From Brachypterus glaber (Eukaryota; Arthropoda; Insecta; Coleoptera; Kateretidae): a DNA stretch of 64,000 bases. The translations under genes were made by a program, and so were the position numbers. Each line of letters opens with the position of its first letter. Position 1 is the first letter of the stretch. The stretch is from positions 9,937,589 through 10,001,588 of the forward strand of contig OY294048.1 of NCBI GenBank assembly GCA_958510825.1, given 5' to 3'. Below, in pieces: positions 1 to 11,429 of this stretch. The notes beneath the pieces were generated by a model. The model was not told the origin of the DNA and did not search any database. It saw only the letters and a program-made list of their open reading frames with translations.

Positions 1-340
1 TTTTTTTGTATAGCTGCATGCAAAAAATGCTTTTATCCACTATTGCATTTCTTTTACTTTATAAGCTTTGTAAAGAAAGTGCTGTTTCCGTTTCTAAAAA
101 CATTTTCCTATTGTTTAACTGTATATTTAAGAACCGTTTTAAATTTTTCTTTGTGTTAATACCTTGTTTGCTTTTTTGTTGTTATTCTGTCTGTTTAATA
201 TTAGTATTTTCTTTACTTTTGTCTTTATAAATGGCTATGATAATTACAAAAAAAAACTGCTTTTAGCAAAATAATATCCCTATATGCACAGAGGAAAAAT
301 AATAATTAAAAAAAATAAGAATAACGTGCTATTTTCTTAG
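1..340. other. AT-rich spacer, no gene seen
   Basis: AT-rich sequence with homopolymer runs. A 74-codon frame on the plus strand is hydrophobic and rich in Phe, Leu and Cys, as expected for chance translation of AT-rich DNA. Nothing else recognisable. Confidence 0.5.
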
Positions 341-343
341 ATT

Positions 344-460
344 TGAAACTCTCATTTATATTATTTAAAATTCTCATTTATATAATTTAAAATTCTCATT
401 TATATAATTTGAAATTCTCATTTATATAATTTAAAATTCTCATTTATATAATTTAAAATT
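344..460. repeat. 22-bp tandem array, about 5 copies
   Basis: The unit reads approximately TTTAAAATTCTCATTTATAT plus two bases and repeats head to tail about five times with one or two substitutions per unit (TATTATT against TATAATT, TTTGAAA against TTTAAAA). There is no unique spacer between units, so this is a short minisatellite and not a CRISPR array. Confidence 0.9.
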
Positions 461-667
461 AGTTTAAAAGTTTAATTTACGTTTTTGTATCATAAATTAA
501 TCACTAAACGAAAATTGTTTGATTCTTATTTAAAAATTTTGACAAAAATTCCAATTTACAACACTTTTTTTACCGCCTCAAAAAAAAAATTAAAAATAAA
601 TGGCCAAATAGTAAATTTTACGAGCTTTTAAAAGTCCCCCTTTGGAAATGTTCAAGTATGTCCAGTC

Positions 668-1247
668 ATATTATAGTTTTATTCGTTTGTTTTTTATAGG
701 CTTTTAAATTAAAAAAATCAGATTTTTTCTTATTTTTTCGCTATATATTCATAAAATTTTTGCATAAATACTAAAGAAACACTAACACACATGTTATATT
801 TGTAAAAATAAATTAAGTTTAAGATTTAATCCAGTGACGGAGATTTTACGGGGAGTTATCGAAAGCAGAACAACAATATTTTAAATTAATGTTTATTTAA
901 TGTTATTTTAATGTTTTAAAGCAAGGAGAAAAAGTTTTTTTTTTCATTTTTCGTGTTGTTTTCTTCATAATTTTAATTTATTGTGTTGCTCTCCAAAAAA
1001 TAAATAAAATATTTCAAAATTCTTGTTTTTTTTTTGGATAACTCCCGGCAAAATCTCCGTCACTAGATTAAATCTAAAACTTTTTTTATTTCCAAACCGC
1101 ACATTTGTGTTAGTATTGCATATAAAAATTCGAGTCGTATCTTTAGTATTTATATACAATTTTTATCGAAATATATAAAAAAAATACGAAAAAACCTAAT
1201 TTTTTGAATTTAAAAGCCTATTACAAACAAAAGAATAAAGATATTTT
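668..1247. mobile_element. foldback/MITE-like inverted-repeat element (about 580 bp)
   Basis: Two arms pair in reverse complement. TATAGGCTTTTAAATT near 695 pairs with AATTTAAAAGCCTATTAC near 1205. CCAGTGACGGAGATTTTACG near 830 pairs with AAATCTCCGTCACTAGATT near 1050. The loop (about 866-1035) is AT-rich and non-coding. No transposase is present, so it would be a non-autonomous element. Exact ends and target duplication are not clear. Confidence 0.75.
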
Positions 1248-1514
1248 AAATCACCTTTTTTGGCTTAGAGCCCCACTAATAGGGAATCAATCCATTGTAA
1301 AATAAATAATTATACATAAATTATTTTTTTTACTACAACTATGGGCAAAAAAAACACTGTGCGTTTTATCTCAAATAAACGAGCTGATCGAGAAAAACGG
1401 AAAAAGGTTCCGAAATCATCGCATCAAATATAGCCTGACGCAACTAAAAGCTCCCCGGCAGATAAAAAAAAATCTTTTTTTGTAGAGCAGTGTTATGATT
1501 TTATTAATGACCAT

Positions 1515-1975
1515 TACGAGATAAGATAAGATTCTTTATTCACTAGAAAATCCATAATTACATCAATATTAGTTCGTCACAAGAATATAATTTAAATAGG
1601 TACATAAACAGTAAGACAAAAAATTTAGACAAAACGATTCATGCAGGAATCGGATTCGAATTAAAAATTAAAAAATTCTTCAATTGAGTAAAAAGGCCTT
1701 TCTAAACAAAATTGTTTTAACTTCAACTTGAATAGTTTAAAATCTGATATTTCCCTTATTTCTTTAGGAAGGTTGTTGAATATTTTAATACCTAAATATC
1801 TAGGGCCTTTTTCAAATAGAGCAGTGTGGTGCGCTGGAATCGCGAAGAAGTCACCATGTCTGGTTACCATTCCTTTATTGAAAAATTTGTTTTTGTAAAT
1901 ATGAAACAAGTTTCCATTTTGAAAATCAAAAATGCATATGTTGTAAATGTATAATGAGTATAAAGTCATTATTTT
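1515..1975 (-). pseudogene. 3' end of a non-LTR retrotransposon (RT C-terminal tail)
   Basis: A minus-strand frame (1661-1969, about 102 codons) contains FEKGPRYLGIKIFNNLP followed by a lysine-rich stretch and FYSIEEF. This is the pattern I associate with the extreme C-terminus of Jockey/CR1-group reverse transcriptases. The catalytic core is absent, so this is a 5'-truncated copy. Downstream on the minus strand AATAAA is followed by a short TTATC repeat (plus strand 1518-1535), which would fit the element's 3' tail. A second copy of the same tail lies on the plus strand at 57690-57994, sharing FEKGPRYLGIK and the YSLY.YN motif. Confidence 0.75.
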
Positions 1976-2060
1976 TTTTTATAAACAGTGGCTTACAATG
2001 TTCCTGATAATGAGTTTTCAAGAGTTTCCTAATAAATTTTTTTTAAATGCCTTTCACTCT

Positions 2061-2212
2061 GAGTAAAATATTTTTCTGCGCCAAACCAAGATTAACCGCT
2101 GCGTTACAACAGTGCCATTTATCATTTGTAAACTTAAATGCAATAAATTAAAAGAGCATCCAGATAAACCAAAAAATGTAAAAATTAAAGAGCCTAGTAA
2201 TTTTTTTGTGGT
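2061..2212. repeat. dispersed repeat shared with 42703-42858
   Basis: About 150 bp align in the same orientation with 42703-42858, with shared words such as TTTATCATTTGTAAACTTAA and interspersed substitutions. In both places the repeat lies near the motif GGGGCTAGTTGTCGCA, so both probably belong to one DNA-element family. Confidence 0.75.
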
Positions 2213-2370
2213 AAATATTTTTTCTTATTGTTACTGATTTAAAGCATTAAGATAAGAGAATTTTATATATAATAATAGTTTAAGGTGTATATTATTTGTT
2301 GATATTGTCATTTAGGAATTTTTATTCGTTAATTAGAAAGTACTTGATACATAACGTAAAATTGACTACT

Positions 2371-2891
2371 GGGGCTAGTTGTCGCATTTGGTTTGGGGCT
2401 AGTTGTCGCATGATCTGGAGATATGTTCATGGTATAACATTTCCTTTTTGGCATTTTTTTATTCAAAACTGTCTAAAAAAGTGAAACTTTGTCGAATAGC
2501 AAATAAATTCGTTTATTAAATTATATTAAATTAAAAAAAAAAAAAACAAAAAAATATTATTTAATTATAAAGTTGGAAATTTTGGCACAAAAGTAAAAAG
2601 TTAGATAACAATCAGTTTGTGGAGAGGCACATGTCTTATTAGTTATTTATAATTTTTATAAATGCCTTTATATTTCTTCAAAAAATATACTCGAAGTGCC
2701 GAAGTGCCAAGACTTCACAAAAAAAAACATAACTCTAATACCCTATAAATTTTTCCATGTTTTTTCTTTAAATACTGTTACTGAAACATGCAGCTAAAAT
2801 TACCATTCGGTCAATTAAAAAAAAATACAAAAATAAAGGAAAAAACTGACTTTGAATGAAAAGTGCGACAATTAGCCCCGGTCACCCCTAC
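2371..2891. mobile_element. DNA element with GGGGCTAGTTGTCGCA inverted ends
   Basis: The left end carries two adjacent copies of GGGGCTAGTTGTCGCAT (2371 and 2395). The right end carries the reverse complement TGCGACAATTAGCCCCGGTC (2863-2882). The interior is AT-rich with no transposase. The right end abuts and cuts off a minus-strand RT fragment whose frame runs into the element's terminal bases. The same terminal motif, with GACC before GGGGCTAG, recurs at 42654-42673. Confidence 0.6.
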
Positions 2892-3183
2892 TTGTAATAT
2901 CGACACATTTTGTAAGATTATATATAGCGTAATGGGCACTATTTAGCTTTTTTGCTATGGCATCTATATGAGGCTTCCAAGAAAGTGTGTTATCAATTGT
3001 CAAGCCCAAAAATTTGGTTGTTTCTTCTATCGGTAATGACTTTTCATTTAATTTAATAAGGGGATTAAATAAAATTTTACTGTTTGAGAAACTTAATAAA
3101 ACTGTTTTTTCTGGGTTTAGTATAAGATTATCAATAACTACACAACGTATTGGAGTATAACTTATATTGAAGTTATTATTCAA
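2872..3183 (-). pseudogene. non-LTR reverse transcriptase fragment
   Basis: The minus-strand translation (103 codons) contains LNPEKTVLLSF, matching the LN..KT..F motif that follows the catalytic YADD in Jockey/CR1-type RTs. About 40 residues on comes KFLGLTIDNTLSWKPHID, the KFLG..iD..LsW..HI block of the same family. YADD itself and everything upstream are missing. Downstream the frame ends in the TIR of the neighbouring DNA element, so the copy is truncated on both sides. Confidence 0.8.
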
Positions 3184-3589
3184 CTAAAGCTTTTGTATAT
3201 TTCGGTAATTGAAAACGGAAAGTTTAGAAGGCCGTTAATAAGTCTAAGAATCAGATTGACAATAAATTTGTTAAGCTTGAGTTAGGGCATCCCTATGGGA
3301 TTTCTGAAAATAAATAGTCCAGAAAAAGTAAAATAGAATTCTTAATTAACTGCGATAAGACTTCTTTTTTTGTTTTCACCCTCTGGTATGTTTAGTTGGA
3401 TACAAATATAAAAAATACAAATCTACTTCATTAACACTGTTAATTTAATAGGTTTTAAATTAAATTAAATTTTATGTGATATTTTAATACAGGTACATAC
3501 ATATATTATTATAGTTATGAAAGTAAAAATTTTACCAGTTAATTTGGACCTAATTACCTACAATTTTCTCAAAAGTTTTCTACTTTTTT

Positions 3590-4165
3590 TTGTTTTTGAG
3601 CTAGAGCTCCACACATTCATATAAACATAAAAAGTCCTATCTTTTTTTGTTCAGGAGTTACAGCGCTTTTAAAATTTTTAAGTTGAAGAAACGTAGTAGC
3701 CATAATTTAGCAAAACAAAATTCAGTAACTATCATTTTAAATAAGCACCTTTCAAAAATATATATTTTATTATTATTTTTATTATGCATATTTTAAGTAA
3801 AAATAACATTTTAAATTACATTTTAAAGAGGTTAATAACTACGTATAATAATTTAAAACATAATAATTATAATTATACTTTTTTCTCCCTTTGTCGAACT
3901 TCTCTCTTTATCTCTATATGTAGCGCTGACCATTGACATAAACAAACTATTTTTGACAGGTTATTATTTAAAATTTTGTTTTGCCAAAATAATGGCAACT
4001 ATGTTGTTTTAACTCAAAAATTTTAAAAGTGCTATAACTTCTAAACAAAGAAAGATAGGACCTACATTTATTTAAACATTTTTTCATAAAGTTTATCTAT
4101 TTTTCATTGCTAAAGTTTATAAAGAGGCTAATAAATAACCCTGTATATACTATAGGTACTATTGA
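3590..4165. mobile_element. foldback element ending ...AACCCTGTATA
   Basis: Left-arm words GTCCTATCTTTTTTTGTT and CGCTTTTAAAATTTTTAAGT (3630-3685) pair with the right-arm words AACAAAGAAAGATAGGAC and AAAAATTTTAAAAGTGCTA (4015-4070), and the pairing continues outward. The central 250 bp is AT-rich. The right end reads AATAACCCTGTATATA. Non-coding. Confidence 0.75.
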
Positions 4166-4516
4166 TAAATTTTAGGATTCTAGAAGTTTTTGAGTTTAGT
4201 AATTTATTATCTTTGTGCACTTATTTATTTGACAAAGATCTGTTAGAGGAAGTATCGTAAAGCTTTAACATTAAGGTTAGTTTATAAAGCCGCCCATTAA
4301 CTAAATACACAAACAATACCGAGTACCAGACTTAGCATCAAACAAAACTAGAATAATGATTTCTTAGGTGCCAAACGAAGACTATGGGCTGCAGTTCCTA
4401 AAATAATAATGTTCATTAACCAATCACTTAACAGTATTTCTGACCTTTCAATCATATTTTTATAGTGAGAATAATTTATATACCTACTAAAAAACATATT
4501 TATAAATATTATCCTA

Positions 4517-4996
4517 TTGAGAATATTTTATAGTAGATATTTTGTTTTGACTTGCCATACACTTACATTTTCAGGCCCCATTATATATAATATTTATAAA
4601 ATTATAAAACCCCACTATAGCCATCTTGCTTTAAAACCGAGTAACAAAATCTCAAATTTGTTTTTTAATAATAAAGATCTTATTGATAAAATGAAACAAA
4701 GCGGTGTTTATGAGTTATCTTGTCAAACATGCCCTTGCAAATACCGAGGGAAAACCATGAGAAATTTTGAAACTTGAAAATCATAACATTTAAGAAGCCT
4801 AAAATACAACAAAAGGGACTCTCATTTCGCAAATCACCTTTTAGACCATAATCATACCTTTGATAGGAAAAAAAACTTTAAAATTTTACATTACATAACT
4901 AGTAGCTTACAAATAGACTACTTTGAACAATTAGAAATATATAGATTAGACAAATATGGCGAAGAATCAATAATCCCAATTCTTTTTGAAAAATAA
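4517..4996 (+). pseudogene. Penelope-like element C-terminus (GIY-YIG endonuclease remnant)
   Basis: One reading frame runs through the interval and is broken only by two in-frame stops (TGA 4775-4777, TAA 4784-4786). The first part contains KISNLFFNNKDLIDKMKQSG, then GVYELSCQTC and YRGKTMRNFE, i.e. the GVY...C..C...YiGkT.R.f block of GIY-YIG domains found after the RT of Penelope-like elements, with Ile changed to Arg in YIG. After the stops the same frame gives SHFANHLLDHNHTF and a Glu-containing helix (YFEQLEIYRLDKYGEE), and ends with TAA at 4994-4996. The RT domain is missing upstream. Stops and the YIG change indicate a dead copy. Confidence 0.85.
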
Positions 4997-5394
4997 TACA
5001 TTTAAAGCAGAATATATCTACACAAGTACCTGAACTCCGTATACCTGCAATGCTTTAAAAGTGTACTAATCCTAATGGCAAAAATAGGCTTCAAACACTA
5101 TCACATCTGACGGGAAATAAGTGAACTACCAAGGAAAGTACTGCAGAGTTCTGTAGAGCTGGTAAAAAGCCGGGCGCGTTTTAAGAAAACATAACCTATG
5201 TTTTAAAAGTTTGTTGACAGAATTTTTCGTAGTTTTTCCAGAATATTTGTTATACTTTTTTATTATTGTTTTAGTAGTAGTGGATTTTGATAAAAAATGA
5301 AAAATACGAACAATTGTAACTGCACTTTTTTTAAATTGCAGGAGCAGAAGAAAGTCAAATCTCAGTATTATTATATCATTTTTTTGCATATATT

Positions 5395-5828
5395 TGTTTT
5401 TTTTAGCAACTAAAATGTGGACAGGGTGGTATGGGGGACATTTTTTTGGAAAGGGGAGTCGTGTGATACATTGTTTTAAAGCTTGAACTTGAAATAATTC
5501 ATTTTTCAAAAATTGTTTGATTTTTTAAAATACATTTTGACGAATTCTCAACCCTATTTTAAACCCAAAAAAAAATGCCTAAAAAATATGTGTTCGAATA
5601 GATAATTTTAAAACTTTTAAAATGATGGATCGCATGACCCCCTTTCCATTAAAAAAAATACCCCTACGCTCACCTGCCCACATTTTTAGCTGAAAATATG
5701 AAATATATGCAAAAAGATAGTTTAGGTAGTCTTACTTGCGAGATCCAAATTTTAAGTCGATATCTCAAGTCGTTCAAAAGTTAAGAGGAAGGTGAGTTTT
5801 GGACCGTCTTGAAAGAGTATATATACAT
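5395..5828. repeat. degenerate copy of the TACAGAGCG foldback family
   Basis: The blocks AAAATGTGGACAGGGTGGTA / GGGGGACATTTTTTT (5412-5445) and AGTCGATATCTCAAGTCGTT (5755-5774) match the intact family member at 19648-20228. The right end is eroded and the left TIR is missing. A 127-codon minus-strand frame inside it is a chance ORF. Confidence 0.7.
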
Positions 5829-6154
5829 TCTCATAAAAAAAATTAATCGTTGATTATTGATTAAAAATGGTTGTAATTTTATTTTCTATCTCGTTATAGG
5901 CTAAAATTATATATTTTTTTCTGTATTTTTAACCTTTATAAAGGTGCTTTTTATACTTTTATTTTTATAGTAGGTACTCTATTGTGAATAATAAAATTAT
6001 GTCCAGTAAAATTTGTTTTTATTTTGGGGGACAGAGGTGGCGCCATATAAAAATGGTGATAATATTTTTTTTGTAATTTTTATTTACCTTTTAGCTGGTT
6101 TTTAAATTTTTGTCATAAAGTGAATAAGAAAAAAAGCCAAAACAAATATTTTTT

Positions 6155-6500
6155 CAGTCTTTTACACTTTCCCCCATAACCGATCTTGCTCAAATACGAA
6201 CTTGTTCAAGATAATGTAAAAATACATCTGCTTACCAAATTTCAAGTCTCTAGCTTGAAGTGTTCTGAAGTTATCGTGGATACAGACAGACAGACGATTT
6301 TTTTTGCTTATTTTGATTTTTCTCGACGTTTCCGGAAAAAATAAGATGATTTGGGCAAAAACCAAATTTTGAAAAAGTAGTATTCAAAAAAAAAACTCAA
6401 AACGCATTTTTTAGCAAAATGAAAAATCAACATGTTTAAAAAAATGTAAAAAATATAATAGTATAACACGAACCTCTTTCCATTAAAACAAATCACCTGC
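6155..6500. repeat. dispersed repeat with CAGA microsatellite
   Basis: Contains CTTGAAGTGTTCTGAAGTTA then CAGACAGACAGACG (6282-6297) and CTCGACGTTTCCGG. The same order (short guide sequence, CAGA/GACC simple repeat, T-rich run) is seen at 48280-48400. Non-coding. Confidence 0.45.
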
Positions 6501-7420
6501 TGCCCTGACCACTTAAAAGCTGTAGCTGTAGTTTTTTTTTTAATACTGATAAAGAGAATAAACGATTAATCAAAAAAATCTATTACCTTGTTTTAATTTC
6601 TCACTTGAAAGGGAATTATTAGTTACAGCGGCAACGCCTTTTACCGCGTCAATTTGACAACGTCGATTCGAGAAGCCTATTCCGTAGACATTCAACGTTT
6701 TCGGTTTTAAGTCCGGGTACTGTTGTTAAATATATTCTGATTTAAAGCTATACGCAAGGGCAGCAACCAGGAATACATTTATCATAATTCGCTAGTCATT
6801 GTAAACTAAGCAGTACCTAATATGAATTTGTTTGTTTTTATTTGTATTTTTTATTTTTAACATGTCTTTCAACTCTTTTAAAATTTTTAGTAAAGCTCTT
6901 TGAGCAGTGGATAGTTTATCCTTATTTATTTAAATGTAAGTAGTTTTCATTTTTATGTATTGTTTATTTTAGTAAGTATTTACCATACCATGCCTCAAGG
7001 GAGTACATTTTCCCAAACACAGCTTAATTTTATTGTTTTATCGCTTTCGCTCAGTTGTATTTTCTTTATTTAAATCTTAAAAAATAATGTTTTGAATAAC
7101 ACGAGTCAAATATTAAGCATAATTTAATTGTTTTCATTTAAGTTTCTTGTTAAAGAAAATAATTACTCCAGGGGTTTTCATAGAGGTTACCTGAATTTTG
7201 GTTTAACGTTTTATGTCTTTAAAAAGACAGGAAACTTCAAAGCAAAACTCATAGACCCTACTTTCGCCCGTTTCGTAATTATTTATAGAAAATTAATTTT
7301 ATAAAAACAACCGCATTATTCTCGCATTACTAAAAATTATCATATAGTTTGTTTGGATTATTTAAGAGATAGGCTTAGTGCCTATGGTTCATTTGTCTTA
7401 TTAGAAATTAGTTTGAATGA
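6500..7420. other. no recognisable feature
   Basis: Low-complexity AT-rich sequence with a few GC-richer islands (6630-6720). No open frame, no repeat arm and no family that I recognise. Confidence 0.4.
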
Positions 7421-8085
7421 AGAATAATGGGGGAGTGAGTTTCAGCTCACTGATGCTGGAGTTGCATCTGTCATGAAATGGTGAAAAGAGGGGGGTGAGT
7501 GGAGAGGAGGCTGAGGAGTGGTGGAGTAGAGGAGGAATGTGAACGGAAGCGAAGCTAGTCTACTGCTGCAGTAGTTCCGTCGCTCATTTGTTTGTGGGCA
7601 CCATTACTGGTTGAGGACAATTTTAATCTTTTTGTAGGTGTAGGGAATTTCGTGATCATAAATCTAGAAAGTCTGGGATGAGGGAGTTTGGGTGATCGAG
7701 GTTGTCTTGTATAAGAGACTTGCTTAACCGATTAGTTCCGATTTTAAGAGGGCATATCGGGATCTCTGTCTATTTGGGTATTCCTCATGAACCAGGGGGC
7801 ATTGAGGTATATTCTATTACCTTATTTGGAAAGGCCTGAAGTTTGGCTGAAAGCATTTTGTTAAGGGTGATTTTATTCCAGGCTGGAGCTTCATAGACGA
7901 GTACTGGCTTTGGGGTTAGGTTTTAGAAGAGAAGTTTTTTTTATAGATAGGGGACTCTTTCTAACCAATTACGGGTCAGAATTTGAAAAGACGGTCATTG
8001 GCTGTTTGGAGGATATTTTTAGTTGCTGAAGTTTCGCCTATAGTCTTTTGCCAGCATTAAGGATAGAAAGGGTCCTGAACAAATC
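7420..8085 (-). pseudogene. Jockey-type retrotransposon C-terminal remnant
   Basis: This block is visibly GC-richer than its surroundings. Read on the minus strand with frame changes it gives, in order, RKSPLSIKKTSLLKP, PVLVYEAPAWNK, LSAKLQAFPNKVIEY, IPK.TEIPICPLKI and LDHPNSLIPDF. These match the region after the RT domain in Jockey-clade ORF2 proteins (RkS.Ls...K..LyK..irPv..Y..P.W, LQ..QNK..R, final h.NplI). Several stops and frameshifts are present and the catalytic domain is missing, so it is an old fossil. Confidence 0.7.
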
Positions 8086-8113
8086 TACTCGATACAAGTA
8101 AATTTGGTATTAA

Positions 8114-8340
8114 TTAAACTGTATACAAGCCTGCTAGAGTTTGAATAAAATTAACCAGGCGTAAAGAGGAGAACTGGTGACAAGCATGGACCGTGTCTTT
8201 TACAATAACAGCTGAATAATTTGAAATTATCAGTGTCCTATACTGTAGAGTAAATTCGTAAATTACTTTGAGTATAATCGAGCAGCGGTTACAAATTTTG
8301 ATCAATGCTCTGCTGCTAATACATAATTTCATACATTTAA
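8114..8340. other. unassigned unique sequence
   Basis: A 72-codon minus-strand frame is open here but resembles no family that I know and has no clear start or splice context. Probably chance. Confidence 0.3.
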
Positions 8341-8617
8341 TATGATAAAGGTAAAATTTAAAAAGAAAAAGTTTGAGTAAAATGAGATTAATCTAGTTCT
8401 GTATGGATTGTAGAAATTTTCTAAAACTTCTTACAAATAGCGATATTTTAACCTTCCGTTAGTCTGATGTTTTTTCTTAGATATTTAGTCTGGTGGGGTC
8501 AGATTGACCCCATATATGATATACTATTTTTTTGCGTTAAGCTTTTAGTTGTTTGTATGTATTTCTCTGGTATTATGTGTAAATGTAAGGTGGGTGAGCC
8601 AATTAATGTCATGTTAT

Positions 8618-8930
8618 TGTACACTCTAAATTTGTCCGTCAATCTTTCAGTAATATTAACTGTAATAATTAAAGCAAATTCACTATGTCAGAACGTGAAT
8701 TTACAATATTTATTAAAATTAGCCTCAATATTACTCGGTTTAGTAAAATCTCAGCTCTTTTCCTGTCGCACCTTAAATTTGTCCGTCAATTTTTCAGTAG
8801 TATTAACCGTAATAATTAAAGCAAATTAAAGCAAATTCACCATGTCAGAATGTAAATTTACAATATTTATTAAATTAACCTCAATATTACTCGGTTTAGT
8901 AAAATCTCAGCTCTTCTTCCTGTCGGTACA
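8618..8930. repeat. tandem duplication, about 150-bp unit
   Basis: Two adjacent copies (about 8625-8770 and 8771-8930) share AAATTTGTCCGTCAAT, CGTAATAATTAAAGCAAATT, AATATTACTCGGTTTAGTAA and CTCAGCTCTT. They differ by substitutions and by a small internal duplication of AAAGCAAATT in copy 2. Confidence 0.9.
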
Positions 8931-8949
8931 ATAATTTTGCATTAAATTT

Positions 8950-9350
8950 CATGCATGTGGTCCAAAAAGCCGGCACTTTTACAATATTGGTTGAAAATTA
9001 CCATAATTATAGCTTACATTCCATAAAAGATAGCAGTAAAATAACCAAAATAAAAATTCACATTTTTACAGATAACATTAAATTTACAGTACTGATTTAA
9101 ATTTACCACTTTCTTTGCTGGTAATATATGACCTACTTTATTTGCATGTGGTCCAAAAAGCCGGAATTTTACAGATAGTCCCGAAAATTACAAGAACCCG
9201 TAATACTGCTTGAAATACTCATTAAATTCGCTGCTTAAATTACTGTGAAATCACAGGTAAAAATTCACCTTTTTACAGAAAACAGTGAATTTACAGTACT
9301 GATTTAAATTTACCACTTTCTTTGCTGGTAACATATGACCTACTTTATTT
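8950..9350. repeat. tandem duplication, about 195-205-bp unit
   Basis: Each copy starts GCATGTGGTCCAAAAAGCCG (8953 and 9144) and ends with GATTTAAATTTACCACTTTC and ATGACCTACTTTATTTGC. The middles have diverged (second copy has ACAAGAACCCGTAATACTG). It directly follows the 150-bp tandem pair. Confidence 0.9.
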
Positions 9351-9373
9351 GCTGGGAAATTACCATATTTTAA

Positions 9374-9545
9374 AAGTCGCTTGCAAAACAACTTTACACT
9401 ACGATATTTCAAGAAAGCTTTGACAGAGACTTGAAATTTGGAACAAATTTTGGTTACTACTTCTTTGTTCTGAATTTCAAGTCACTGGGCCAAAGCGTTT
9501 TTGAAATATCGTAGTGTAAACATGTTTTACAAGCTACTTGCATCT
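9374..9545. mobile_element. short palindromic MITE
   Basis: Inner arms TTTACACTACGATATTTCAA (9393-9412) and TTGAAATATCGTAGTGTAAA (9501-9520) are perfect reverse complements. Pairing continues inward to ACTTGAAATTT and outward through CTTGCAAAACA / TGTTTTACAAG. No coding capacity. Confidence 0.85.
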
Positions 9546-9660
9546 TTTTCTCTTCTCTAATAGCCCACCCATTCGGGTGTTTAGGCCACTCGCCTGTCGG
9601 CTCGTATCCCAAATTATTGAACGCTTGTTGAATAATATACTATTATTTTTTACTGCATTC
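9546..9660. repeat. fragment carrying the CACTCGCC...GGCTCGT core
   Basis: GGCCACTCGCCTGTCGGCTC (9581-9600) followed by GTATCCCAAATT, then ACGCTTGTTGAATAATATAC (9619-9638). Both blocks match the palindromic element at 25261-25390, in the same order, but here the left arm is missing. See the hairpin entries. Confidence 0.75.
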
Positions 9661-10690
9661 AAATTTATTTGTAAATGAAAATTTACTAAATTAACAATAA
9701 ACATATCTTTATTCTAATGGGTAAAAAATAAACAAAAGCTTCAAACAAAATATTATTGCTTTTTAAAAAAGATTGCATACTGACAATATCAGGAACCCAT
9801 GTCCCAAATATTGCCAGGGTATTGGCATTTAGAATTTTTAGCTCTTTATGTAAACTCCGCGCATTATCTATCTGAGTTGATGGTCATTTGTTGCTTGTTA
9901 TTTGGTTGGCAGAATATATTTAGTTCCTTATGTAAGGTTTTCATCTTGTTTAAAATTTATTGTCAATCAAGACATTATTTTGACATTTATAAAAAAATCC
10001 AAATAATTTGCTTTAGCAAGAAGAAATAACAAGAAAAGTGCATAAAAAGAAAACTAAAGCATCAATCTATAAACATTTTGTTTAAATGAAGTAATATAAT
10101 GCAGTGCTCTATAAATTTTTGAAGTAAACACTATAACAGAGAATTTTTTGGTTAAAATAATACTGGTCCGTAATTTTATTCAGGTAATGTTAAATTTAAG
10201 TTTATAATAGCACTTTATGAATAAAAACTTACTTTTATTATAATTTTGAACAAAGTTTTACTTTTTAAACAAATTTTGTTATTATTTGTAAGACGTAAAA
10301 TGACAGTCAATTTAACCTAAATGTTAAAAATTATCAAAAGCACAATGGGCTACAAAAATATTACTAAAAGTCATTTTTAAACCACTAATCATAGCTTCCT
10401 TGATCCAATTTGTTACTCAGATAGATAATGCGCCGAGTATACCTACGTATCGATTACAATCTCATATCGGCCTGACGATTCTCTTCGAATAAAAAAGCAG
10501 AACCAATATTCAGAAACCTCTGATTTCTTCGTTACTTCCTTTTCTTGTTGTTTTTTTGTCATTTCCGGTTTAACCAGAAGTGACTTAAATGTACTTTTTA
10601 TGTAAAAAATTGACGTTTTATGACAATAAAAGATTATCTAAATTTAATGTCTCTTACTTTTAAAATAAAGAAAAAAGGGAGTGTACCTTG
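9660..10690. other. no recognisable feature
   Basis: AT-rich unique-looking sequence. A 76-codon frame at 9799 has no family resemblance. Nothing else supportable. Confidence 0.4.
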
Positions 10691-10699
10691 GTCTTGTTA

Positions 10700-10995
10700 C
10701 ACCCGGTATAGGGATTTTCAAGGTTACTGAAACTGAATTTAATAATAAAAAATTTATTCAGTCTCTGAGGGCCGGGGGCAATTTTCGTAAATATACTGGG
10801 ATTTTTTAGTTTGCCGAAATTGAATATGATATTAAAAATGTTCTAACTTCACCCCCGCGCGGCAGGGGGCTAAAACTTTTAAATGTTCATAATATTTTCG
10901 TGTAAATTGTTATATAAGGGTTTTCAAGCTGATTCTGATAATAACAAGTCCAACTTCACCTTGGAGGCGGGTATTTTTAAATATTTATTTTTTAC
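10700..10995. repeat. minisatellite, 3 degenerate units of 87-120 bp
   Basis: Units begin at about 10711, 10798 and 10918 with GGGATTTTCAAGGTTACTGA or a variant, followed by AAT.TGAAT.TGATAATAA and a G/C-rich step (ACCCCCGCGCGGCAGGGGGC at 10851-10870). The same family lies inverted at 47870-48215, with fragments near 26130 and 42580. Confidence 0.7.
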
Positions 10996-11429
10996 CGTGT
11001 ATAGTTAACTAAATATCTATAATTTAAATTAAATTATAAATTAAAATTTATTTTCTTCTTCTGTACATTTAAACTTTTAAGTAAACAGACTTCTGATAAA
11101 CACAATACCATGTACAGTAATATTTTTAAGTGCACGTTAATACGATTTTTAAATTTTCTTTCAACTTTGAGTTTTGTTATTCCAAGTTAAAAATAAATTA
11201 ATTAAAGTGACTATTATCAGAAAACTTTTAAGTTTGTTTGTATTCCTTTACTCTAACAAACTTTAAAATACTTAATAATAATATTTTAAGATTTAAACAT
11301 ACAATATTACATAATTTTAAATATAGTTATACCTACTTAAAATTTAAACTTTTCTAATAAAAAGATTTAGTCCATTAACTAAACAAAATTAATTTAAAGA
11401 ACTTTATCGGATTTTGGGCTAAACACGAA

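Noticed and set aside
344..460. Possible CRISPR array
   Set aside because: Units are contiguous with no unique spacers, and the genome is eukaryotic.
5126..5509. 127-codon minus-strand ORF
   Set aside because: Overlaps the TACAGAGCG repeat family, and the translation is Lys/Phe/Thr-rich low complexity.
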